NCBI GenBank assembly: GCA_019722365.1
Contig: JADFUC010002010.1
Span: 62,001-126,000, forward strand
Direction: 5' to 3'
Source: Lithospermum erythrorhizon
Taxonomy: Eukaryota > Streptophyta > Magnoliopsida > Boraginales > Boraginaceae
Length of the DNA: 64,000 nt
Every line of letters begins with the position of its first letter. The first letter of the stretch is position 1. Under the pieces are notes generated by a model. That model made no database searches and was not told where the DNA came from. It saw only the letters and a program-made list of their open reading frames with translations. Both the position numbers and the translations under genes were made by a program. This document shows positions 10,440 to 21,900 of the stretch, in pieces.

Positions 10440-11550
10440 TTTTATTAAATGTTTTTATTGTTTAACCAGTTTTACACCATATTTGTCAAATATACCATTA
10501 ATTAATAAAATCAAATCTAGCACTAATAATTAGACTTCCAAATATAGTTTCATTTCCTTTTACTATATTAGGTGTAATTAAATTAAAAAATTAATGAATG
10601 GTAAGTTATAAAAATAAAAAATAAATATTTGGATCATTAATTTATTGGTGTTTCTATCGTATAAATAATATTTTAGTAATACTATGGATAAGAATCTCAT
10701 GATCACTACCAGTTGTATAAATAATAATTAAAGAGACAAAAATATATATACCATTCTTCGGGAATAATCAAAGTCATAATGAATAACGTGGTCAATACCC
10801 TACCGCATTCAAAACGTAATGCCTCTAAGAATCGGCTCCACACCAACGAAGCGAACAGCCCTCCTGAGTTTTATTGAACCTCTAAAATATTAAACCGGTA
10901 GACGTATAATTTTGCTAAAATCCAAACAAATTTTACAAACTAATGACTAAATTAGGAGAAAGAGAGAGCTTTTGGTCTTTCACAAAAGTGAATACCAAAA
11001 AGTGAATGAGCAAATAATTCATCCAAATGACGTCCTTTATATAGAGGGTGTTGGAACATTTTGGAATGCCTATCCCGAGGTGGACCATTCTGGAATGTCT
11101 CAAGGATAAACCCTACAAAATAGGGAAGGAAGATTCTGGAACCTCCCTCATTCTTCTTGATCCGCGTGCCTAATATCGCATTATAACTTGGATTTGTTGT
11201 ATGTGCTGACCATAGACTGGCCGACAAAGACCATATATTGATTAAAATGTTAACCTAACATTATAATTTAATATATTGATTACGAGCCAGATCCTAAGAA
11301 AGCCCATCATCATAATCCCCAAAGTTGTCATATCGAAGACTTGAATACGAACATTATCATACAATCGAACATATATACCTAACCAATCCTAAATGAGTAA
11401 CCGGTTGTACAATCTAATTGTTCAATTTCAAATATCTCATATTTCTAACATAATTATTATTAAATGAAAGTTAAAATCATTAAACGCTCACTATCTTAAA
11501 ATAAAAAAAATATAAGCTTTATAAATATTGAGGATACGGAGGAGTATTAA
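10440..11550 (+). repeat. Dispersed repeat interrupted by an LTR-like insert
   Basis: 10440-10530 (TTTTACACCATATTTGTCAA...) matches 25085-25140, and 11460-11550 (TATTAAATGAAAG...) matches 25165-25260. At 25 kb the two parts are contiguous; here about 0.9 kb is inserted between them. The repeat itself has no recognisable coding content. Confidence 0.6.
10685..11453 (-). mobile_element. Copia-type LTR (probably solo)
   Basis: The minus strand begins TGTTAGAAATATGAG at 11453, the usual start of many Copia LTRs, and has a promoter-like CCCTCTATATAAAGGACG near 11045. The 3' end at 10685 (TTATCCA on the minus strand) is a guess. It occupies the gap in the dispersed repeat described for 10440-11550, consistent with an insertion. 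No clear 5-bp duplication was found. Confidence 0.5.
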
Positions 11551-11785
11551 TGTAGAACTTAGAAGAAACAAAATTGATTTTTTGGAATCTTTCTCGCTTG
11601 CGATCGAATTAAATAGAAGGCTAATGTTTTTCCATTTGGTAGATTCCTTCTCCACTGGTAAAAGATCTAAAGATGTCGAACAAATTGCTAATTGGATTTA
11701 AAAAATATTGCATAAGTTCAAAATACATTATTCCAAGAGAGGTCATTTATCGATGTTCCAGTATCTCAATTAATGATTCTTGCCA

Positions 11786-12361
11786 TGGTTAGATTTCAAA
11801 CCCTATAACCTTTCAAGTTTCAAGTAATTAATAAGAATAGTAGAAATTTAAGTGCGAAAATAAACAGACACAAGAATTTTATACGCGTTTCCTCACGCGA
11901 AGATTATGTCACGCAGTAATCCACTATCAACTTTAAAAGATCGTTACAAGCCCTACCACTAGTTATAATCTATGTTGAGTATTTTTCTTATCACCGAAAA
12001 TCTCAACCACAAGCCTACCAAGAACAAAAACTATGTTCTTCAAGAACAAAAACTATGTTCTTCAAGAATATTATAGACCTAATATTCTTCTAGGATGATT
12101 ATGCTCTATTCTAGTATTTGTGTGATAAATAAAACTCATAAAACAACCTAGTATTTATAGGCAAAGAGATAACCTAGCTAGACTCAAATTAGACAATAAT
12201 TAGAGCCAAAACCGCCTCAAATCGCCTCAGCCGCACAGATCATCGAGACCCCTAACGAGAATCCCTACGTCTCGAACAACTCTATACAGTCCCGCCATCG
12301 AGACCTTAGGGTCTCGATGGAAATTTTTCAACAAATAGCCGAAATGGCTTCAGCTCAACAA
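11786..12361 (-). repeat. 3' LTR of the 3-kb non-autonomous element
   Basis: The minus strand begins TGTTGAGCTGAAGCCATTTC at 12361. It matches 14804-14224 across its length, with bursts of differences. It contains a tandem inverted motif at 12019-12062. Confidence 0.85.
12019..12062. repeat. Tandem hairpin motif in LTR
   Basis: AAGAACAAAAACTATGTTCTT occurs twice in tandem; each unit has complementary ends (AAGAAC / GTTCTT). The duplicate is conserved in the partner LTR at 14463-14506. Confidence 0.85.
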
Positions 12362-12372
12362 TCTCCCACTTG
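12362..12372 (-). other. Polypurine tract
   Basis: AAGTGGGAGAT on the minus strand, directly upstream of the 3' LTR start TGTTGAG. This is the usual plus-strand priming site and fixes the element's orientation. Confidence 0.7.
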
Positions 12373-14203
12373 AAAACATTTTCGGATCACCGTCTTCAAA
12401 CACCATTTGCAGCAGCTCTTCCCGAGTTCATCATCCACGAACTCCCATTGAAGCTGATCCCAACTTCGCACCTTCCTTCAACTCTTTAACATCCTCGAAT
12501 GACACCAACTTGACTACCAAAGAGAATTCAGAATAGCTATTACTTCTACCCCATCGACTTTTCCCTCATTCGCATTAATCACCATGCTCGTCTTTTGCCT
12601 TCTTTGATCTTCATGATCTTCAACCTGTGCACCTTGAAACCTGCTCATTGGTCATCAATGAATTTCTTTCTACCTTCCCATTCCACGCTTCCATCTAATT
12701 TCCTTTGATCTAATTATTGACCCTCGATGTTTGATCGTAACATCCTTCAACGCTTAAATAATCGAGGCTGAATACTTCAATCGCGACTTTGAACCACGCT
12801 TGCTAACACAAATGATTCATGCAACATAGAACCGGTTGCATCCTTCCCCGCAGTTCCTTTCAAACTCGAACTCATCACCAAATGAAAGGGTACATTCTCG
12901 CCGCTAGTACCTTTTTCACCTTCAATGCAGCCATTTGCACGGTTCGTAATTCCAGAACCTTCTCACACATCCAAAACATGAATTTCACCAACTACGCTTC
13001 TTTCTATCTTCATAGAAACTCCCATATCGAATCTCACATGTTTTTCTACACCCGTATCCTCTCTTCTCAACCTCTTTCTCGAGAACCGTCACCAAGCATG
13101 TAGTACATGACTTCGCCTCTTTGCTATTACCATTGCTTCCCGAACAACCTCCCGCCACCGTCTTCGAAAGTAGTTCGATAACCATCACCATCCACCGACC
13201 AATCGAAATTAAACTCTTCCCTAATTTCGAACACACCTCACCTTGTCGCTTAGAAAGAACCATTCGACGCTCAGATTCACATCTTCATACCTACTACATC
13301 CACGTGTTTACTACCATCAAGAAGATGAACGCCTCCATAATTTCCTAAACATAATTATTACATCCCCTCGGCTATACGCAGTATGAAAAAGATGCAAGCC
13401 CATAATCTACTATCTAGAATCGTATATTCACGCATAAAACCAAAGTTTTAATAACGCTCTCAACACAACACGAGCATCACCGTTAGCTTTGTAGTGCCTA
13501 TTTCCACAACCCCAACACACAAGATCGTAATTACTTCTACCTCTACTCAGGATCTCCCACTATTTCCAAACCTCTCGTTTCTGTTCTTTTCCTCTTCCTA
13601 CGCTAATGCAACCCTTAGCACTTCACTTACATGAGTTTTACGCATCTTCTGCATTGTGACACGCCTACAACCACCTTAAGTTCAACTTGTTAGTACTCAC
13701 ACTACTAACCGGCCGCCCTCATTGGCTCCCAACTTTCGTGCAGCTTAAGCCAACAAAAGTCTTGTGACCATCATCAACATTAACATCTACCGCCGACGCT
13801 AATTAATAATGTTATTGAAATCGTTAAGGTGTCTTCGCTATGGTGTACTTTTCGCATTTAAGGTGAAACAGCCTTTTTCATAAGAAGTACCTATTATTTG
13901 CGTAAGGTTTTCATAGACAAGTCGCATGTTCTTCATCATCCCTTTGTGGTGGTCTCCTTAGCAAGGTTATCAACAATCCAAGCTGACAAACAAGGCTTGA
14001 TCACACCCAAGACCCGTCTGCCTAATTCCATCCATTCATCCTCATCCATCTTCAAAGCCCCCCAATGGCTTATGCAACTTCTCTCCCCGTATAAATAATC
14101 CTCCATATCTTCCAATATGAAAAATCAATTCCATCGAATTTCTACAAATTCCGTGCCACAATTCCTTCGTCTATCCATTACCTCTAAACTTCAACCGCCA
14201 CTA

Positions 14204-14222
14204 CCAAGCTCTCGATACTCAA
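14204..14222 (-). other. Primer-binding site (Met tRNA-like)
   Basis: The minus strand reads TTGAGTATCGAGAGCTTGG, a degenerate TGGTATCAGAGC site directly after the 5' LTR. Confidence 0.6.
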
Positions 14223-14223
14223 T

Positions 14224-14804
14224 TGCTAGGATTTAAAGACTTAAATCCTCCCGGAGTTTCAAGCAATCAATGAACGATAGAAATTGGAAGTATGAAATAA
14301 ACGCATTAATGTGAATTTTATACAAAATTCCCTCAACGTGAAACGTACGCCTTTGTCATTAATTCATTATCAACTTTAAGATCGTTACGTGTCTCTACTA
14401 TTTAATGAGAATTCATGTTGAGTATTTTCTTATCACCCAAAAATCTCAACCACATGCCTACCAAGAACAAAAACTATGTTCTTCAAGAACAAAAACTATG
14501 TTCTTTAAGAATATTATAGACCTAATATTCTTCTAGATGATTATGCTTTTATTCTGTGATTTGTGTGATAAATAAAAACTCATAAAACAACCTAATATTT
14601 ATAGCAAAGAGATAATCTAATCCAGACTCAAATTGTATTAATACCAGCCCAAACCGCTTCAAATCGCCAACACACACAAAGTCATTGAGACCCCTAAGTC
14701 TCGAAGAGCCTATACAATCCCCGCCTATCGAGATTCCCCCATCGAGAACTTGGGGTCTCGATGGAAATTTTCCAACAAATAGCCGAAATGGCTTCAGCTC
14801 AACA
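14224..14804 (-). repeat. 5' LTR of the 3-kb non-autonomous element
   Basis: TGTTGAGC...CCTAGCA on the minus strand, partner of 11786-12361. A TATA-like region (TATAAATATTAGGTT on the minus strand) lies near 14600. Confidence 0.8.
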
Positions 14805-15499
14805 AGGAGAAATCTATAGAAGTGCCATATGCCTTTACAATATGTTGCATCGTATATGTTATGTTATGTACACAACTACACATTTTGACCTGTCATATAC
14901 TTTGAATGAGACAACCCGATATCAGGTGAATCCCTGAGATTAGATTGTGTATTGACGCAAAGTGATGAAATTATGGCATTATTTTTTAGTAAAACTAACA
15001 GATATAGTAACAATTAAAGTTGAAATTGTACGGAGGTACTTGATTGAGAAGGTTCTAAACATGAGAGTTTTAAACGGGAATAATCGAAATGACTTTTCTT
15101 GAAACGTGAGTAATGTTCGTTTGGAAAAGAAAAAACGTGCAAGCCATGTAATGTTACCAGTGATATATATATTAAAGGAACCTAAATCAAGATTGCAGAA
15201 GTCGTGGAGCTTTGTAATAATTTTTTAAGCTGCACGTCATTGTGAGATCAAATTCAGTAAGAAAACTGAGTGGACTAATAAGAGATGCAGAGAAAATTTG
15301 AAGAAATCATAAACTAATGTCTAATGAAATCATTACTTATTACAACTTCAATTTCCAATGTTTGAAGTTACAATGTCATTCATGATACTGATAATAATAA
15401 TGTCTAGAAGACCCTTAGTATACATGAAGAGTGAATTATTGAAGTAGATAGTGATTGCATGCAATTACAGAGTTCATTTTAGGTGACAAACTGGAGCCA
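14805..15499. other. 3' flank of the PLD gene
   Basis: No gene is seen. The part next to 15499 is the inferred 3' untranslated region of the minus-strand PLD gene; a TAATAAG stretch near 15340 on that strand could serve as a polyadenylation signal. No mobile element was recognised here. Confidence 0.35.
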
Positions 15500-15933
15500 T
15501 CAAGTGGTGAGAATTGGAGGAATGTAGGCAGCAAGAGCACCAAGAACAGGCGCTTTCGTGTCCGGGAAGTTCTCCATTCCCGGAAGTGGAGTGACCACTC
15601 CTTCCTCAGTAATGCCAATGGGGTAACTCAGTAAGTGTCCTGGAAGGTCACCTTCCAGGGTATTGCTTATGTAGAGATCCCAATTCTTAGTAGCTTCTTC
15701 ATTTACCTTTCTGATGCATTCCAAACTTTCAGGAAAGAGGAAGCTATTTTGTAGCATACCTAAGTGCTCATACCACAATGCCATCCTGAAACCATGCACT
15801 TGACCCCTTGCTGGTTGTGTGGTGGTCAGATGATAAGGTTGGTATGCTCCCATTGCAATCTCTGAATCCCTCCCTCCAGCCATTGATCTTTCGTTGATGT
15901 TTGCCGACCCAACAATTATGTATTCATCATCCA
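15500..15933 (-). CDS. PLDalpha: PLD-alpha exon 3
   Basis: It starts after an acceptor TTTGCAG (minus strand) with [14 protein letters not shown], completing the second HKD motif, and ends ...PPILTT with a TGA stop at 15502-15500. Splice phase matches exon 2 (codon split G|TG). Confidence 0.95.
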
Positions 15934-18900
15934 CTGCAAACACATTCTTCTATTAATTTCTATTGATGCATTTTATTCTCCGTATAAGGATTAATTTTAG
16001 CAAGGGATTCTTAGTATTAAGTTGTACTTTAAATTAAATAGTTAATTGTGCGATAGCAGTAATGGTCACTTAGATAGTATACATCGATGTCCATATTTAA
16101 GCTGTCTTAGTTATAATTTAACGGTTTTGCGCATTTTTGGGTCAAAATATAATTTTAAAGAGTTTTGTGTGTTGTAAGTTGTAAAGTTCGTAAATGATAC
16201 TGTTAGTGTCTGAATGGTTACTCATTTTGATCCCTAACACTTTAGTATTAATTACTTTAATTTATTTGAAAAATATCTCTGGCTTAAAATTTTTAAAGTA
16301 TATATTAAATTGTGTTTAAGATAATTAATATATTATTTAATATAAGTTGTTAAAATAATTAATCTTTCTTTAGTTTTTTTTAGTTATAGTTTCATGGAAA
16401 GACTGCGCATAAATTAAGAAAAAGAAAAAATAGTCGAAGTGCGTTGAAAATGTAGGTGACAATCGATTAAACCAGCTGCAGTTGGTTGGTTGTTTATTTG
16501 AGAAAGAAGTAGTAAAAGTCATTGAAAATGTAAAAATCACTTATTTATTATCTTTAAAAGCAATAGTATAAAAAATAATTTTTTGGCTAAAAGCGACAAT
16601 TATAAAAAATAATTAAGAATATTATATAATGTACTTTTAATTTGTTTATATATATATGATTGATATATTTAATGTATAGTAAAAAATTATTAAATATTTT
16701 ATAATAATATAGAAAGATAATAAACTTATAATAAAATATAATTTTATTTAAAGTTAATATATAAAATATTTTAAAATAATATTATATTAATTATTTTAAA
16801 ATATTTGAATTCTAATATATCTGTTAAAATCTTGTCTAGAGATATTTTCAATATTTAATTAAAATAATTAATATTAAAGTGTTAGGGACCAAATGAGAAT
16901 CATTATTCTGGCTAACAAGGGAATCAATTCTACTGACTTTACAACCTACATAGCGACTCTACAAAACTACTTAAAATTTAAATTTGACCCAGTCATTTGA
17001 AAAACGTTAATTTCATGAAAATGTTAAAATTAGAGACTAAATCATGTGGTTATATTTATTTGGGATAATTCTGCTTCATCATTGGCGAAGCGAAAGTGTG
17101 TGGCTTCTTGAGATGGTTGTTTGCATTAACTCCTCAGGTATAACATTTTAAATTGTAAAATTTTATATATGAACTTTTGCTCGCAACCTTGTTCAAAATT
17201 CTAGATTTATAATTGGTCATACGTTTAAAACATTTATAAGGCCTTGAATTACTCTTGTGGCATAACATTAAGAAAAAATTGAATCGATTCATCCCTATCT
17301 GTCTTGATTTCAAAGATGTTAATTGGGACGAAGAATGCAAGAAATTAGTTACCTATCATCATTTTGGAGTGAACATAAATCATGAACCGCCTTGCTTGCT
17401 GTGCTCTTAAATAGTCTGTATTAGGATCAGGCCTTTCTGAAGGTTCATATTCTCCAGTCATCTTTGTTTCCCTGTTGCCAATGCAGAAAAATGTTAGATA
17501 ATCTTTGGGATTAGCCATAATCCCCTTAGCTTTTAGGGCTTGTATTATATCAGTGTACATCATTTGCATTGTCCTCTTTTGCCAATTCAGTATGGCCTGA
17601 ACAGAAGCTGACTCTGGTTCACCCTCAGGCCACATTGGAACTATGACGTAAACACTGAATCTTTCCCCTGCTTCGATTTTACTAATGATCTTCAATGAAA
17701 GTTCCTTGGGGATTACATGTAATGCTCCAATATCTTCGTCTTTGATGTCCGTTGAATACCATGAATAAGAACTTCCCAAGAAATATTGATTCTCGATGTA
17801 AATGAAATTTTTAGCACGACGAATGGCATTGATATATGCATCCTGAATGCTTCTATCGAGTATTGTTTCCTTGCCACTAACAAGACCAATTTTCGCAGCT
17901 TCTTCAGGTTCTTCAGGGAAGCCAAAAGCCGCTCCTCCATCAATGGATCGAAAAACTTGAACATTCCAAGTATCAATATCATCTGGGAACAAGATTGGTG
18001 ATGGAGGAATGATTATGTGCTGGAGGTCTTTGAGGTTCATTAACAACCCTTCAATGCCTTGTTGCTTCCACCTCTGCTCAAAATTGAAGAGCACGTCCCA
18101 AGCAGCAGGACCTTCTAATTTGCAATGGATGTCATGCCAGGGCTCTCTCGGGCCACCTTTCTGAATTGATGATCCCACGAAATTAGGCTGATGGAAATCA
18201 TCATGGTGAGCAGTTCCTAGAGTCCTGAAAAGGGAATGGAACTGAGTGTCGTATCTCCCATCACAGAGATCGATACCACCAACGAAACTCACAATCCTCC
18301 TCCTTGAATCACCAGGGGGCATTTCACTATCCACAACTACAATCTTCTGATGGTGTGTAAACATAGTAGATATTGATATGTTCTGGACAATAGTTCCTCC
18401 ATCATCAGGGTTGCGAGGGCATAACACGCAATGTACATCAGTGCCCTGGAAATAAACCCCGGTTTCTTCATCATGAGTGACCATTAGTCCATCCTGTTTC
18501 AACAACTTCACAGAAGTTCGATCATCCCAAACAAGCATCAAGACCCTTACACCTTCGTTGGCTTTCTTCTTAAGTAGCTCCCCGAGAGTTATATCTCCTC
18601 CTGGTTTTGGCCGCCTCATATCCCTTATCAGAGTAATCTCCGTATACACAGACCATCCCGTTATGTAAATCAAGTGCTTTGCATTAGAAATAGCATCAAA
18701 TATATCCTCCCAGCATCGATGTGGCTCATAGTACTTCCCACCAGCAAGTGGAATCTTGGGGATGAAATCATCAGGAATATGACTGTCTTGGTAAAGAGTA
18801 ACCCTGCATTCTTTTCTCTGTGGGAAGAATGTGTAAGGAACTCCTGGAAACTTTGGACTTATGATACCTCTTGACCATTGGATTTCCTGAGAAACATCAA

Positions 18901-21900
18901 AATATTGCAACTTCACATGAATTTTGGAGTTTCCATGAATATTTTTGTTACTTGTATTCTTGATTTCAAGCCATTTGTCAACTACTTCTCCACTAAGCAG
19001 TTCTTGAACTGGCAAGTAAGCTCTTCCAACCAACTCGGCCCCGATTGGATTGCTCACTTTCACAGTGAAGATCACATTGGACGCCATATGTGCGCAGTAG
19101 ATGTGAAAGGACTCGTACCATCGCGGACTTGTTCGGTCTTCCAACAATCTAGTTCTAGCAACTCTAGCCTTCTCTAAATCTACCGTTGCGTAGATTGAAC
19201 CACTCTTACCTTGACCAACCAAATTTCCAATGCCTTGTGCCACACCACAATCATGGAGGTAAATCAATTGAACAAGTAACTGGATGGAATTTAAAAGCAT
19301 TTCACCAGTTATTGCTTGGATGAGACCATCTGTTGCCATTTCTCTACCAATATATGAGACAAATAAAAATTCATTCGTCATAAACCTTATCACTTCATTT
19401 TTTAAATGTATAATAAAATTACATATCATTACTACTGTGACATGTAATTGCCCTTATAGACAATCTTGCTCTAGTTATTAACTAGTAACTACTGGTGGGC
19501 TTTGTTGCGATATTTTATATTCTTTAATTTGTTACGTATGATGTAATAAATGATGATCCATTAGTTAATGCTGAAAGTAGTAGATAATATTTTGTACTAT
19601 CTTTGTTGATCGTTTTGGAAGCGATCTCCATGTTCTTTGTTATAGGAAGTAATGTTGGATATGTTGTGTACTATCGGGGCACTTACGGCCGGCAGGCACG
19701 AATCTCTTCAAAGTCATTGAGGTATGCTGATGTTACTAGATATAATGAAATATATCAATCAAAATGTCTCATTACACTACTTGCAGTTTTTGTGGATTGT
19801 GAAATGTGAAGTAAATAGTGTTTATGCCGCTCTTAGATCAATTCAACAATCTCCTAAAATCCTATTATTATTATAGAAATAATGTTTGGATCTCAATGGC
19901 TTAACCTTACTCTTGTCAGATTAATTGGGAACTTCAAGAAAGACATTAAGGCATATGAAAGTTGATGGGTTTTGTTGTTAACAACAGGGGCGGAGCTACA
20001 TGGCCACATGCGTCGGGCTTGATGTTCCATTCCAAAGCTTTGGCACCAAAAGCCATAGTTAAAATTGAGACCATTTTCTAAAAAACTTCACGACAATTCA
20101 ATAGCTTTTGGATAATAAATAATTGGGCAGCTAAAATTGTTACAGAATCTTATATGTCTGCTATTCCCTCAATCTATTTCAGGTAATGTTTTTATTTTTT
20201 ATAACGGATTTTTTACAATGAATTAATTTTAATATATATAATGTAAAGCTTTGTAATGTAGTCATATAGTTTAATTCAGGTATCAAAATAATGTTTAAAT
20301 ATGTGAAAATTTAAAGAAGATAAATATATAAAACTTACCATATTTCATATTCAAAAAGCTGGATAGGGCGGTCTAATATTTACGAGGTCGTGAAAGCAGA
20401 AAATAGGGCCCCTTAATATAAATATTAAATTTTTAATTTGTTGAAACATAAGGTTTATTTTCTTTAAAATGATAAATAAATTTACAAATTTAAAGAGAGT
20501 TTTTCTCCAACATTTTTAAATCTAATATACTCCGGAAAAAAGCCAAACTCTCATTAATGACAATTGAAGATCTAATATATTAGTCTATCGCTATGCGAAA
20601 CTCAACATTTGAACAGACTTTTAAAAATATATTTAAGAAATCAAAAATTGAGGAGTGGTTCACCCCATGGCGAGGCCGGCAGCGGGGGGTAGTTTACAAG
20701 TTTTGACAGAGTTCACTCCAATTTTGATAAATATCGAGATGACCTTATATACTAGAGAATACAAATTTTTTGTCAGCCTATTTTGTTATCTAACCCCTCC
20801 TTTTATAGGCAGAGGTAGGGGTCATTATATAATTTTCAAAAATTTCTTTAAAGGTATTTATACAATTGATAACAACATTTTTTGACAATTGCTCTGAGAA
20901 TATGATCTCTTATTTTTTGGTATAATAGTGTACGCGGTTTACTCATCTCTGATTCTTTGGGACATCAAAGTTTATCTGTCAGTTAGGAATATTTCCTTGA
21001 ATTGTATATTATTAGTGTCGTCATTTATTTTGTATTTTTCTTCCATAAATTTCAATTGCTTTAGTATTCTTTATTTTATATTATTTTATTTCATAAGTAA
21101 TGAGTTAAAGAATAAAATTAGTTGTTTTTAAATTGAATTATTTTCATAGTAGTGTTGAAAATCGAGGCGTTTTGATTTACATGGTATCTGATTAAATGAT
21201 TTAGTCAATTCTTGGTTTGATTAGTGATTCTTTCCCAATTGATATTAAATGTTAGATATTGAACGTCTAATAATAGGGTTATAAAGGTTGCTTAGATGCA
21301 AATGCATTAATGAATATAATGTCGTAATGGTCGATTATATTATTATCACAATTTAATATTATCGTGAAGATCGCTTAACTGTCTGATAGCGTTGAGTTGC
21401 CATGTATGGAATTAAATCGAATTGTTAAATTGGGGTGGTTGATGACGAGATCACGTCGAGTTTTACGTGATGATAGCAAATCTGAATTGAATAGTAAGAT
21501 GTTAAATTTGCTTATTTCAATTGAGGTTTAACGAAGAGCTTATTAGTAACTTGTTAAAATTTGCTGCCGTTTAATAATAAGTTAGTTAGCGAACTTACTT
21601 GATTGAGTGGCCCAATAAGCAATTAGTATTCGATCGAAGCAAAAGAGGTATATAAAGGAAAAGATGGAAATGAAAATCTAATAATTTCATTTCGTCCCTC
21701 TCCCCAAAGATTTTAGCCGCCTCTCCTACTCGCTTTGGTTTTTTAAGTGAAGTTTGAGAACAGTCTTGTCCCATGTGATTACAGCAGTCAGATCATGCAG
21801 ATTAGTGCTTGTGAATTTAACTAGAGACATTCGGCTGAGGTGTTGAGGGATTGACGGAGGATTCGGGATATTTGAAAGTTAAATTGTTTAGTTGCGTTTT

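Larger units (their letters stand above)
11786..14804 (-). mobile_element. Non-autonomous LTR retrotransposon
   Basis: Two direct LTR copies (11786-12361 and 14224-14804) bound an internal region of about 1.86 kb. The minus-strand orientation follows from a polypurine tract (AAGTGGGAGA) beside the 12361 LTR end and a Met-tRNA-like primer site beside 14224. The internal region is C/T-rich on the plus strand and has no recognisable gag, protease, integrase or RT; the longest minus-strand frame (13263-12985) resembles no pol domain. It probably depended on proteins from another element. No convincing target duplication was found. Confidence 0.8.
15934..17352 (-). other. PLD-alpha intron 2
   Basis: GT...AG intron of 1,419 bp between HSKMMI and VDDE. 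Most of it is occupied by an inverted-repeat element at about 16095-17060. Confidence 0.92.

Noticed and set aside
19337..19429. In-frame ATGs at 19429 and 19339 as the start of PLD
   Set aside because: The encoded residues do not match the conserved C2 start, and a canonical first exon exists at 26384-26476 in matching phase.
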